This document shows positions 18,000-26,158 of a stretch of 64,000 nucleotides of DNA, one piece after another; within the stretch, counting starts at the first letter, position 1, and every line of letters begins with the position of its first letter. The stretch is from Lachnospiraceae bacterium (GTDB taxonomy: Bacteria; Bacillota; Clostridia; Lachnospirales; Lachnospiraceae): the NCBI GenBank assembly GCA_017938315.1, contig JAGBBV010000037.1:47665-111664 (forward strand). Reading direction: 5' to 3'. A model generated the notes under the pieces. It did not search any database, had not been told where the DNA came from, and saw only the letters and a program-made list of their open reading frames with translations. The position numbers were made by a program, and so were the translations under genes.

Positions 18000-19070
18000 C
18001 TATTTTTTAATAGCCCACCGCATCTTGGTGGAACGTGCTCTAGGGTTTCTGATACACTCCTCTGCCGAGGGTCTGATAACATCTGTTGCTATTTCACTAT
18101 AAATGCCTTCTCTCTTCATTTCCTTAAAAGCCTTCTTCACAAGCCGATCTTCCCCTGAATGAAACGTTAAAATTGCAATACGGCCTCCCGGTGCCATCAC
18201 ATCCGGCAGTTTCTGCAAAAAGGCATCCAACATCTCAAACTCACTGTTCACATCAATGCGGAGTGCCTGAAATACCCTCGCACAACATTTCTTTACCGCA
18301 TCTTTTCTTTCCTTCTCAGGAATAAAGGAAAGAGTTTCCTCTATAAGTGTTGCAAGCTGTGTAGTCGTTTCAACAGTTTTTCCTTTTCTTCTCTTCTCAA
18401 TAATTTTTCTGGCAATTTCTTTTGCATAAGGCTCATCAGCATTATCAATCAGCATCCAGGTCAGTTCCTCTGTGGTCACTTCCCTAAGGCGCTCTGCTGC
18501 CGAAATTCCAACCATGGGATTTAGCCGCAAATCAAGTGGTCCTTCATTCTTATAAGAAAAGCCTCTCTCAGGATTGTCAATTTGCATGGATGAAACCCCT
18601 AAGTCTGCCAGTAAAAAATCAAACAGTCCATACTCTTTTGCCACCCTGTCAACATCTGCAAAATTCTGATGAATAGCAGTAAAAATTTCCTCTCCATAGC
18701 CTAAATCCTCAAGCCGTTTTTTGGTTTTCTCTATCTCTATGGGGTCTACATCTAACCCATATAAATGTCCATTTCCTTCTAAACATTCCAGCATTCTGCG
18801 ACTGTGTCCCCCATATCCTAAGGTGGCATCCAACCCTTTCATACCCGGTTTTATCTGCAAAAAATCCAATATTTCCTGTACGCAGATAGAAATATGCATT
18901 CCCGCGGGTGTGCTTCCTTTGCTGATTACCTTTTCGATGGTATCACCATATTTATCAGGATTGTGCTCTTTATATTTTTCACTGTATTTTCTCGGGTGAG
19001 TGCCTTTGTAACGGACCCGTCTTTTATGTACTTCTTCTCTTTGTTCTTTCTGCACCTTATTCTCTTCCAT
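18000..19070 (-). CDS. rsmH: RsmH-like 16S rRNA (cytosine-N4) methyltransferase, paralogue with basic N-terminal extension
   Basis: 356 residues, about 45 more than usual. The SAM-binding motif is GLDATLGYGGHSRRMLE (near residue 78), followed by YGLDVDP, LLADLGVSSMQID, ERGFSYKNEGPLDLRLNP and the C-terminal RSTKMRWA, all RsmH signatures. RsmH methylates C1402 of 16S rRNA. The first 50 residues are lysine/arginine-rich (HKRRVRYKGTHPRKYSEKYK) and the usual opening HIPVL is replaced by STPAGMHISI. The gene is not in a division/cell-wall cluster where mraW normally sits. The ATG at 19070 follows AGAGGG; the frame stays open 22 codons upstream. It may be the only RsmH or a second copy with altered target. 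Confidence 0.82.
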   Translation of the reverse strand: MEENKVQKEQREEVHKRRVRYKGTHPRKYSEKYKEHNPDKYGDTIEKVISKGSTPAGMHISICVQEILDFLQIKPGMKGLDATLGYGGHSRRMLECLEGNGHLYGLDVDPIEIEKTKKRLEDLGYGEEIFTAIHQNFADVDRVAKEYGLFDFLLADLGVSSMQIDNPERGFSYKNEGPLDLRLNPMVGISAAERLREVTTEELTWMLIDNADEPYAKEIARKIIEKRRKGKTVETTTQLATLIEETLSFIPEKERKDAVKKCCARVFQALRIDVNSEFEMLDAFLQKLPDVMAPGGRIAILTFHSGEDRLVKKAFKEMKREGIYSEIATDVIRPSAEECIRNPRARSTKMRWAIKK

Positions 19071-19184
19071 TTCAAACCCTCTCTTATCTTCTGCTAACAT
19101 GATACATGAATTTTTCAGAAAAAACAATGCGGTCACAATGCATACTGTGCTATAATATTTTGTAGTAAACGCAAAGGAGTTATT

Positions 19185-19487
19185 ATGGAATTTACTTACG
19201 AACCAAAACTAATAGAATATATGAATAAAAAGGGAAAAAATATTATTGTTGTTGAAGAAGTCACAAGCAATAATTCTGACTTTGAAATCACGGAACTTCA
19301 TGTTCATCTGATTGATGAAAAACGTGCCGATTTCTTTAAAACCAAACAAAGATACCACGGTATAAAAACAAAAGAGGGGGAAGTACTCCTTCCCCCTTTT
19401 CGCTTAAAATATGATGATGTGATTACCTTTGGTTTGAAATCATTTTTAGGTATTAAGTATATCAGTTATACCGGCATCCAAAAATAG
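19185..19487 (+). CDS. Small conserved protein resembling the CC/Se-motif family but without the motif
   Basis: 100 residues, soluble. From ITELHVHLIDEKRADFF to ITFGLKSFLGIKYISYTGI the pattern matches small proteins of the HesB-like CC/Se (seleno)protein family, in which a Cys-Cys or Cys-Sec pair precedes the same segment. Here that place reads EVTSNNSDFEITE, with no cysteine anywhere in the protein and no in-frame TGA. The function of the family is not known. The gene has its own ATG with AAGGAG, is divergent from the RsmH gene, and ends 2 bp before the deacetylase gene that converges on it. The family link is from memory of the pattern and uncertain. Confidence 0.55.
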   Translation: MEFTYEPKLIEYMNKKGKNIIVVEEVTSNNSDFEITELHVHLIDEKRADFFKTKQRYHGIKTKEGEVLLPPFRLKYDDVITFGLKSFLGIKYISYTGIQK

Positions 19488-19489
19488 CC

Positions 19490-20344
19490 TCAGTTCTTCA
19501 TCTGCCTGCCTTCATGATTCATATGGTATCCATCCTTGTAAATAAGCTCCGACACCGGCACAAAAGTATATCCTTTTTCCTTTAATGTAGTAATCATTGT
19601 ATCCAGTGCCTGTGCGGTATACTTTGCTCCGTTATGACAAAGTATAATGGTTCCGTTTCCAAGATGCTTATGCCCGCACACGGTTTTTACAATAGACTCT
19701 ACACCATAATCTTTCCAGTCTAGTGAATCCACATCCCACTGAATTGTATAATATCCACATTCCTTTGCTGTCTTCACAACCGCATTATCATAATCCCCGT
19801 AAGGCGGCCTAAACAAAAACATTTCATATCCTGTAAGTTCCCTAACTTTTTCATGAACCTTCATCAATTCTTCTTTTTTCTCTTCATTAGATAACTGGCT
19901 CATATTTTTATGGTTTTCACTGTGGTTACCCAAATCATGCCCTGCTTTCAAAATCGCCCTTACATCCTCCGGATAATTTTCTACCCAGCCGCCTGTCATA
20001 AAAAACGTAACCTTCACATCATGTTTCTTTAAAATTTCCAAGATCTGCGACGTATCTTCGTTCCCCCAAGCTGCATCAAATGTAAGGGCAATTTTTGGTT
20101 CTTCGCATTCCACGCAATAAATAGGTAGTTCTTTACCATTTACACTGTTGCTTACGGTCACACTACCGCCTACTGTCACCAGAACTCCTCTGAGCACTGC
20201 AAATGCTGCCAGCGCAAACACACCATATTTAAGGCCTGTTATCATACGTTGTTTCGCATATTCCTCACCACTCTGGCCTTCCTGTTTTTTAGGAAAAAGC
20301 CTAATATTTTTAACCCGGTCTATGTATTCTCTATGTCTTTTCAT
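19490..20344 (-). CDS. Membrane-anchored polysaccharide deacetylase (NodB/PdaB-like)
   Basis: 284 residues. One N-terminal membrane segment (about 38-58) anchors a catalytic NodB domain outside the cell (about 80-265). The metal and catalytic motifs are complete: TFDAAWGNEDT (catalytic Asp), GNHSENH (two His ligands), RPPYGDYD, WDVDSLDWKD and ILCHNG. Such enzymes remove acetyl groups from peptidoglycan or chitin-like polymers; the AALTFDAAW-type motif recalls sporulation proteins of the PdaB group. The ATG at 20344 has GAGGG eight bases upstream; the open frame begins five codons earlier inside a palindrome. The ribosome site lies within the left arm of that repeat (20353-20387), which could affect translation. 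Confidence 0.87.
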   Translation of the reverse strand: MKRHREYIDRVKNIRLFPKKQEGQSGEEYAKQRMITGLKYGVFALAAFAVLRGVLVTVGGSVTVSNSVNGKELPIYCVECEEPKIALTFDAAWGNEDTSQILEILKKHDVKVTFFMTGGWVENYPEDVRAILKAGHDLGNHSENHKNMSQLSNEEKKEELMKVHEKVRELTGYEMFLFRPPYGDYDNAVVKTAKECGYYTIQWDVDSLDWKDYGVESIVKTVCGHKHLGNGTIILCHNGAKYTAQALDTMITTLKEKGYTFVPVSELIYKDGYHMNHEGRQMKN

Positions 20345-20350
20345 GCAAAA

Positions 20351-20402
20351 GTCCCTCACATAACTGTTATTACAGTTTATGTGAGGGATAGTTTGTCACA
20401 TG
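20351..20402. repeat. Palindromic repeat element, copy A
   Basis: Arms CCCTCACATAACTGT (20353-20367) and ACAGTTTATGTGAGGG (20372-20387) with a 4-base loop, followed by GTTTGTCACATGCA. Copy B at 20953-21003 shares the loop, the inner arms and the GTTGTCACAT tail. There is no U-run, so it is not a normal terminator; it resembles a REP-like dispersed repeat. Confidence 0.6.
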
Positions 20403-20426
20403 CAATATTTTGTCTAAAAAAAAGCA

Positions 20427-20645
20427 TTATCTTCTGCTTTCTCTTTCATACTCCTCTGATAAATCTTTCGATAAATACTGTTCACTCATACAGTGCATAT
20501 CTGAACTTCCTTCCCGCATAAGCTCATATACTTTGGACTTGTAAAAAAAAGCGAGTGCATCATCTAATGTCAAATAATTCTCTTCTGCGAACAGTTCCAC
20601 AACACGGGCATATTTTTTTTGTAGTAAAATGGGATTGGCATTCAC
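20427..20645 (-). CDS. Small protein of unknown function, partner of DUF3791 gene
   Basis: 72 residues, charged, no membrane segment or signal peptide. I do not recognise a named domain. The middle has LDDALAFFYKSKVYELMREG and SSDMHCMSEQYLSKDLSEEY, a pattern I associate with small genes paired with DUF3791. It starts with GTG at 20645, overlapping the DUF3791 stop codon by four bases (GTGA), so the two are translationally coupled. A GGAG lies four bases before the GTG. The pair has the size and coupling of a toxin-antitoxin cassette or a small regulatory module, but no toxin-like gene (for example DUF3990) is beside it. Confidence 0.6.
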   Translation of the reverse strand: MNANPILLQKKYARVVELFAEENYLTLDDALAFFYKSKVYELMREGSSDMHCMSEQYLSKDLSEEYERESRR

Positions 20646-20869
20646 AGTACTCCACTCTCCTTCATAAACTCAACAATATCGTTCACTATATATTCCTTAC
20701 TCTGTGTATGCAGCATTTCATATTCCGGAACAATATAGGAATTCAAAATATCACTCTCTTCTGTCAGTAGCTTATATACTTCCCCCGCATCTCGTCCCAG
20801 AAAACTCGCAACATTTTCAATACAAAATATTGCAAACTCAAGTTCCTTACTATCCTTAATATTCATCAC
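20642..20869 (-). CDS. DUF3791 family protein
   Basis: 75 residues. The sequence matches the DUF3791 pattern: LEFAIFCIENVASFLGRDAG, then VYKLLTEESDILNSYIVPEY, then LHTQSKEYIVNDIVEFMKES. The family has no established function and is common in gut Clostridia, often next to DUF3990, an ADP-ribosyltransferase-like protein. Here the only partner is the coupled 72-residue gene downstream. The ATG follows AGGAAATGTG. The two-gene unit is bracketed by the palindromic repeats at 20351 and 20953, which may mean it moved as a unit. Confidence 0.7.
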   Translation of the reverse strand: MMNIKDSKELEFAIFCIENVASFLGRDAGEVYKLLTEESDILNSYIVPEYEMLHTQSKEYIVNDIVEFMKESGVL

Positions 20870-20952
20870 ATTTCCTGCCTTAAGACAAACAAATATTTCT
20901 ATTACTGATAACTGATATTATCATACAACAAAATAGTGGATTTATCCACAAA

Positions 20953-21003
20953 TACTTCGACATGACTGTTACTACAGTCTATGCCGGGGGAAGGTTGTCA
21001 CAT
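20953..21003. repeat. Palindromic repeat element, copy B
   Basis: GACATGACTGT/ACAGTCTATG arms around a TACT loop, followed by GGGGGAAGGTTGTCACATTCA. It aligns with copy A over about 48 bases. It ends exactly at the stop codon of the AEC transporter gene, so both copies lie just downstream of leftward genes. Confidence 0.6.
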
Positions 21004-21918
21004 TCATCCTACCAACATCGCTACAAACGGCATCGTCGCAACGGAAAGCACCGTAGTAAGTGCCACTCCTTTAGATGCCATTTCATAATCTCCATCATAC
21101 TGCTGTGCAAGCATCGCTGTCATACTTCCCACTGGAGTTGCCAGCATGACCATACAAACACCGCAAATAATATCATTTGCCACAAACTGTCTGATGATCA
21201 GCACCCCAATAATGGGAATAATGATGAGTTTTATAACAGAAAACATAAGTAATTTCACATCCATAAACAATCTTTTTATATTGATGGTCGCAAGTGAAGC
21301 ACCTATCACCATCATGCTTAAAGGTGCCGTCAAATTACTTAAATGAGTAACTGTGGTTTCTACGAACGCAGGCACAGGAAGCTGTAATAAATATACTATA
21401 ATTGTAATGATACATGCTATCACACCGGCATTGAAAACCCTACTTAAGGAAAAAGTTCCTTTCTTCGCACGCTCGTCTGTAGCCATGGCTGATACCCCAT
21501 AGGTATAGATAAGTACATTATATGGAATCGTAAACAGAGAAGCATACAGAAGTGCTTCCCTGCCGTACAGTGCGGAAATAACAGGAAATCCCATAAATCC
21601 AATATTAGAAAAAACCGTCATTGCACCATATGTCCCCACGCTCTTTTCCGGCACACGCAAAATACGTGGCACCACCCGTGCCAGACCTAAAAGCACTACA
21701 TAAATCAATATAATAATGAGTGCCACCTGCAGCAGTTCCTGTCCTTTTATCTTGGAATCGCCCATACATCCGGTAAGCACCATTGCCGGATTTGCAATGT
21801 TCACTACAATTGCAGAAAGCTTTTTACTGCTCTCATCGGTAATCATCCCCTTTTTATAACAATAGAAACCAATTCCCATTAAAAGGAAAAGAACTACCAT
21901 CTGCTCTAACAATAACAT
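21004..21918 (-). CDS. AEC family transporter (auxin efflux carrier-like permease)
   Basis: 304 residues with about ten membrane segments in two five-helix halves. Family signs are VNIANPAMVLTG in the first half, the FSNIGFMGFPVISALYG loop in the middle and LATPVGSMTAMLAQQY in the last third. AEC carriers export or import small carboxylates such as malate or are of unknown substrate. The frame begins ten codons earlier, but the ATG at 21918 is preceded by GAGGAGACAGAC and gives the usual MLLLEQMVVLFLLM start. The YlmH-like gene ends 11 bp upstream, so both are probably in one transcript. Confidence 0.87.
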   Translation of the reverse strand: MLLLEQMVVLFLLMGIGFYCYKKGMITDESSKKLSAIVVNIANPAMVLTGCMGDSKIKGQELLQVALIIILIYVVLLGLARVVPRILRVPEKSVGTYGAMTVFSNIGFMGFPVISALYGREALLYASLFTIPYNVLIYTYGVSAMATDERAKKGTFSLSRVFNAGVIACIITIIVYLLQLPVPAFVETTVTHLSNLTAPLSMMVIGASLATINIKRLFMDVKLLMFSVIKLIIIPIIGVLIIRQFVANDIICGVCMVMLATPVGSMTAMLAQQYDGDYEMASKGVALTTVLSVATMPFVAMLVG

Positions 21919-21929
21919 GTCTGTCTCCT

Positions 21930-22691
21930 CTATTTCTTTCCATAGCATTTGACTGCTATGTTTAATTTCCCTTTTTTACTGAGTCCCAAATTTTGGTCAA
22001 AAACAAATTTTCCATAGCCCCGCACAGTCACAACATCGTTTTCTTTCAAACTGTAACTGTTATTTTCACAGAGCCGTCCGTTTACAAACACTTTCTTTTG
22101 GCGGAAATATTCCACGCTTTCTCCCCTTGAAAAATGATACACCTTAGCCATCACTCCGTCAATGCGGATTGAAGATACTTGGAGTTTCACCTCCTGCGCA
22201 TCCTCCTCTGTTTCTATCGGAAGTTCCCTTGTTATCTCACATATCACTGACGTATGTTTAATCCGCGTCAGATTCTCGCAAATATAGGGAGCGATTGTCT
22301 CTGTGCATAACAGATATCCTTGATTTTCCTTTAAAACAATATCTCCTAAAGTATCTCTTTCTATTCCCAGATTCATAAGTGCTCCCAAAAAATCCCTATG
22401 GGATAGTTTATCTGCGAATTTCTGCATCAATGGTCTGATTTTCAGGCAGACAATAGGAAATGGCTCTTCATAACCAAACTGTTCTGCACTTCCAAAGCGG
22501 ATCATAACTCTCTCACTATCCTGATGACCGCCGGAAATCTCCCACTTGATAAAGGAAACCTCTCTTTCTATCTCATAGAAATCAGCCATCTCCGAAAGCC
22601 CCAAAAAACCTGTAAAGGTATAAATGTTATGATTGTATGCCTTATTTGCAAGCTCCAGAAATCTCTTTTTCATAAAATCATTTGATTCCAT
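21930..22691 (-). CDS. ylmH: YlmH-like RNA-binding protein with C-terminal S4 domain
   Basis: 253 residues. The N-terminal 170 residues follow YlmH (FTGFLGLSEMADF, RVMIRFGSAEQFGYEEPFPI, HRDFLGALMNLGIERDTLGD), and the S4 fold occupies about 180-250 (SIRIDGVMAKVYHFSRGESV, VFVNGRLCENNSYSLKENDV). In Bacillus YlmH binds stalled 50S subunits and helps ribosome quality control. In most Firmicutes the gene sits with ylmEFG-divIVA in the division cluster; here it stands beside a transporter gene. The start ATG has GAGGATGCC upstream. Identification is firm; the role is from the family. Confidence 0.88.
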   Translation of the reverse strand: MESNDFMKKRFLELANKAYNHNIYTFTGFLGLSEMADFYEIEREVSFIKWEISGGHQDSERVMIRFGSAEQFGYEEPFPIVCLKIRPLMQKFADKLSHRDFLGALMNLGIERDTLGDIVLKENQGYLLCTETIAPYICENLTRIKHTSVICEITRELPIETEEDAQEVKLQVSSIRIDGVMAKVYHFSRGESVEYFRQKKVFVNGRLCENNSYSLKENDVVTVRGYGKFVFDQNLGLSKKGKLNIAVKCYGKK

Positions 22692-22788
22692 GGCATCCTC
22701 TTTTTCTCATTTAAAAAATTACTTGTTTTTATGTTTATTTTACAGGATTATGATAAACTATAAATAGGATAAACACAAGGAGGTCCTT

Positions 22789-24627
22789 ATGAATATACGC
22801 GATGCATATAAAAGTATTATCCGTTCCCATGAGGAGGATAAGTTATATCCCCTTTCCACAGTATTCGGTGAAAATTTAGATAAAAAAAATGTCTTACCCG
22901 AATATCCCCGTCCCCAGATGGTCAGAGATTCCTACATGAATTTGAATGGCACATGGCAATATGCCATAACAAATTCTGATACACTTCCTACCAATTATCA
23001 GGGAGATATTCTTGTGCCCTTCTCGCCTGAAGCCTCCTTATCCGGTGTAAACCGTCAGTTAAAACCGGAGGAATATCTGTGGTATCGCAGAACATTCTCC
23101 ATAGATAACACTCTTCTTGATAACGGCAAGCGGCTGATTTTACATTTTGGAGCCGTGGACTATGTTTCTACCATCTATATAAACAATCATGCTGTTACCA
23201 CTCACGAAGGTGGGTATACACCTTTTGAAGCCGATATTACACCTTATCTTCTCCCTGAAAATAATAGTCTAACCCTTCGTGTACAGGATTTCACTGATGT
23301 CCAAAGTCATGCCAGAGGAAAACAAACCTTAAAACGGGGCGGCATTTTCTATACTGCCCAAAGCGGCATCTGGCAAACGGTATGGATGGAATGGGCCTCT
23401 CCCTGTCACATCAAAAACATACAGGTTCATACTGATTATGACACAAAGAAGGTCTCTCTTTTCATGAACCTTGCTGTATTGCAGAAGGAACCTGTAACCG
23501 ATTTATCCGTATCAGCCTATTTTTCCGGAAAAGAACTATGTATGCAAACGCTCTCTTTTCCTCTTGAACCAAGCAACAAAAGTACGGACATAACCGCATC
23601 TGTAAGTTTTACCCTATCTGACGGAAACTTTCATCCTTGGAGCCCCGAGTCACCGGCGCTGTACGATTTAGAAATATGTTTTGGTGAAGACCGCATCACA
23701 AGCTATTTCGCCATGAGACTTTTTTCCTTAGAAAAAAAGAAACTGGAATCCGGCATAGAAGTTCCTGTATTTTGTTTAAATCACAAACCCTATTTTCTAC
23801 ATGGTGTATTGGACCAGGGATATTGGCCGGAAGGTTTATATACTGCTCCATCTGACGAAGCTCTCATCTATGATATTACCACTATGAAAAATCTTGGTTT
23901 TAACATGATTAGAAAACATATTAAAGTAGAATGTGCACGTTGGTACTATCACTGCGACCGCTTAGGCATGATTGTCTGCCAAGATATGGTAAACGGCGGT
24001 TCTGCCTACAGTATGCCTGTTATCAGTTACTTCCCTACCTTACTACCTAAACTAACGCATTTCTTGAAAGATACCAATTATCGCCTACTATCCAGAAAGG
24101 ATGAAGCAGCAAGAATCAGTTGGGAAAAGGAATGCATGGAAACAATAACTGCCCTTTCCTTCTTCCCATGCATCGCTATCTGGTGCCCCTTTAACGAAGG
24201 GTGGGGACAATTTGACAGTGAACGCATCACAGACTTAATCCGTGCAAAAGACCCTACCCGCTTAATCGATTCAGCCAGCGGATGGTTTGACCAGGGCTGC
24301 GGCGATTTTATCAGTGAACACAATTATTTCCGTCCCTTGAAAGTTACTAATAAAAAGTGGAATAAACGTGCCTTATTCCTCTCTGAGTATGGCGGCTATG
24401 CTTGCTATATCAAAGGGCACTCCAGCGTCGACCGGATTTTCGGATATAAGCGTTATGATACACCTAATGAACTAAAAGTTGCTTTTGGCGAGCTTATAAA
24501 TAAATCCCTGCTTCCGTTACAGAAACAAGGACTTTCCGGTGCTGTATACACACAACTTTCTGATATAGAAGAAGAAGTAAACGGCATCTTAACTTACGAC
24601 CGCAAGGTCAACAAACTTATTGATTGA
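22789..24627 (+). CDS. GH2 glycoside hydrolase
   Basis: 612 residues without signal peptide. Domain order is GH2 sugar-binding sandwich (about 45-190, with WYRRTFSID and HEGGYTPFEADIT), immunoglobulin-like domain (about 200-315) and TIM barrel (about 330-610). The acid/base Glu lies in WCPFNEGWGQFDSER and the nucleophile Glu in FLSEYGGY. GH2 covers beta-galactosidase, beta-glucuronidase, beta-mannosidase and others; the short three-domain layout suggests a cytoplasmic enzyme on small oligosaccharides, but specificity is open. The ATG follows AGGAGGTCCTT. Its last 11 bases overlap the convergent MATE gene. Confidence 0.87.
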   Translation: MNIRDAYKSIIRSHEEDKLYPLSTVFGENLDKKNVLPEYPRPQMVRDSYMNLNGTWQYAITNSDTLPTNYQGDILVPFSPEASLSGVNRQLKPEEYLWYRRTFSIDNTLLDNGKRLILHFGAVDYVSTIYINNHAVTTHEGGYTPFEADITPYLLPENNSLTLRVQDFTDVQSHARGKQTLKRGGIFYTAQSGIWQTVWMEWASPCHIKNIQVHTDYDTKKVSLFMNLAVLQKEPVTDLSVSAYFSGKELCMQTLSFPLEPSNKSTDITASVSFTLSDGNFHPWSPESPALYDLEICFGEDRITSYFAMRLFSLEKKKLESGIEVPVFCLNHKPYFLHGVLDQGYWPEGLYTAPSDEALIYDITTMKNLGFNMIRKHIKVECARWYYHCDRLGMIVCQDMVNGGSAYSMPVISYFPTLLPKLTHFLKDTNYRLLSRKDEAARISWEKECMETITALSFFPCIAIWCPFNEGWGQFDSERITDLIRAKDPTRLIDSASGWFDQGCGDFISEHNYFRPLKVTNKKWNKRALFLSEYGGYACYIKGHSSVDRIFGYKRYDTPNELKVAFGELINKSLLPLQKQGLSGAVYTQLSDIEEEVNGILTYDRKVNKLID

Positions 24628-25975
24628 CAGATAGTATTTTTTCCAGTTTCCTGCGCACATGGGTATATGCCGGAAATAAAAACGCATCCGCAAGTATCCA
24701 TGCCAGGGGACTGGCAAGACATACGCCCACAAATCCAAATGCAGGCACCAGAAATAAGCCCGCACCTGCTCTCGCGATCATCTCAAAGACACCTGCCAGA
24801 ATCGCAAATGTGCTAAAGCCCATTCCTTGAATTAAGAACCGCACAATATTTACATAGGCAAGAGGAATATAAAAAGCCACGCTGAATAAAAGCATCATTC
24901 TTGCATTGGCTAATATCTCAGTCTCACCAGCATCTACAAATAATGCAATTAAGTTATCTCCGATAAAATACAGTACTACAAATGCAAGTACAGAATAAAC
25001 ACATCCCAAAAGTCCGGATGCCTTCAATCCTTTTCCCAAACGCTCTAATTTACCTGCTCCTACATTCTGTCCTCCGTAAGTGGCCATGGTTGAGCCAAGT
25101 GCATCAAAAGGACAGCAAAAGAACATACTGACTTTATTGGATGCTGTTACGGAAGCAACTGCCACGGAACCAAGTCCGTTTACCGCAGTCTGTAAAATTA
25201 CAGAACCAATCGCAGTAATTGAATACTGTAATCCCATGGGAATCCCCATGCTGCAAAGAAACTTCATATAATCTGTATTCACAGCCCACTCTTCTTTTGT
25301 CACATGCAAAATTTCAAACTTCTTCACTACATAGAAAAAACAAAGAAGCCCGGATATCAACTGGGAAATAACAGTGGCCACTGCGGCTCCTGCCACACCC
25401 ATATGAAACACTAAAATACACAAAAGATCCAGTGCAATATTTAAAAACGAAGAAATAATAAGAAACACCAGGGGGGTTTTACTATCTCCCAAAGATCGGA
25501 TGATACCGGACAAAATATTGTACAGAAAAGCTGCAGGAATTCCCAGAAAAATAATGAGAATATAAATATAAGAATCCCTAAAAATATCATCCGGCGTATT
25601 CATCCACTGCAAAATATTTTTACACAAAAGCGAGACTATCACAGTTATCACTACCGCAAAAAAAGCGGAAAGCCACACGCTGTTTGCCACAAATTTTCGC
25701 ATCATGGAATAGTCTTTTGCACCAAATTTCTGTGCCACAGGAATAGCAAATCCATTGCAAATTCCCATGCAAAAGCCAAGAATCAAAAAATTGATGGAAC
25801 CGGTGGCGCCAACTGCCGCAAGAGCATCCACTCCCAAAAACTGGCCTACAATCACCATGTCTACTACACTATAAAATTGTTGAAATAAAAAGCCAAAAAG
25901 AAGTGGAACTGAAAAGCCCAGAATGAGCTTCATCGGCGAACCAACTGTCATGTCTTTCGTGGTACTTCCTGCCAT
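24617..25975 (-). CDS. MATE family multidrug exporter
   Basis: 452 residues, twelve predicted membrane helices in two halves. MATE signs are SVPLLFGFLFQQFYSVVDMV and IVGQFLGVDALAAVGATGS near the start, and SVTASNKVSMFFCCPFDALG plus ATYGGQNVGAGKLERLGKG in the middle. These carriers expel cationic drugs or metabolites in exchange for Na+ or H+. It belongs to the NorM/DinF-like branch frequent in Clostridia. The ATG is preceded by GAGGAGGAAGAA. The gene is monocistronic and its 3' end overlaps that of the GH2 gene by 11 bp. Confidence 0.9.
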   Translation of the reverse strand: MAGSTTKDMTVGSPMKLILGFSVPLLFGFLFQQFYSVVDMVIVGQFLGVDALAAVGATGSINFLILGFCMGICNGFAIPVAQKFGAKDYSMMRKFVANSVWLSAFFAVVITVIVSLLCKNILQWMNTPDDIFRDSYIYILIIFLGIPAAFLYNILSGIIRSLGDSKTPLVFLIISSFLNIALDLLCILVFHMGVAGAAVATVISQLISGLLCFFYVVKKFEILHVTKEEWAVNTDYMKFLCSMGIPMGLQYSITAIGSVILQTAVNGLGSVAVASVTASNKVSMFFCCPFDALGSTMATYGGQNVGAGKLERLGKGLKASGLLGCVYSVLAFVVLYFIGDNLIALFVDAGETEILANARMMLLFSVAFYIPLAYVNIVRFLIQGMGFSTFAILAGVFEMIARAGAGLFLVPAFGFVGVCLASPLAWILADAFLFPAYTHVRRKLEKILSVNQ

Positions 25976-26111
25976 TTCTTCCTCCTCAAACTATACTGAA
26001 ACTAAATATACAAATCAACTATGAGTATACTCACAATATTTCTAAAAGAATAGAACATTTTTTCATAAAAAGTGTAAAAAACTCTTCTATCTTATTATAC
26101 TATTTGCATAA

Positions 26112-26142
26112 TAAAAAGCGGTCCGGATATCTCCGGACCGCT
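26112..26142 (-). terminator. Terminator of the isomerase/xylB operon
   Basis: Perfect 11-bp arms AGCGGTCCGGA/TCCGGACCGCT (26117-26127, 26132-26142), 4-base loop, then TTTTTAT on the minus strand, 17 bp after the last gene's stop codon. Confidence 0.88.
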
Positions 26143-26158
26143 ACTGTTTTATCCTCAA

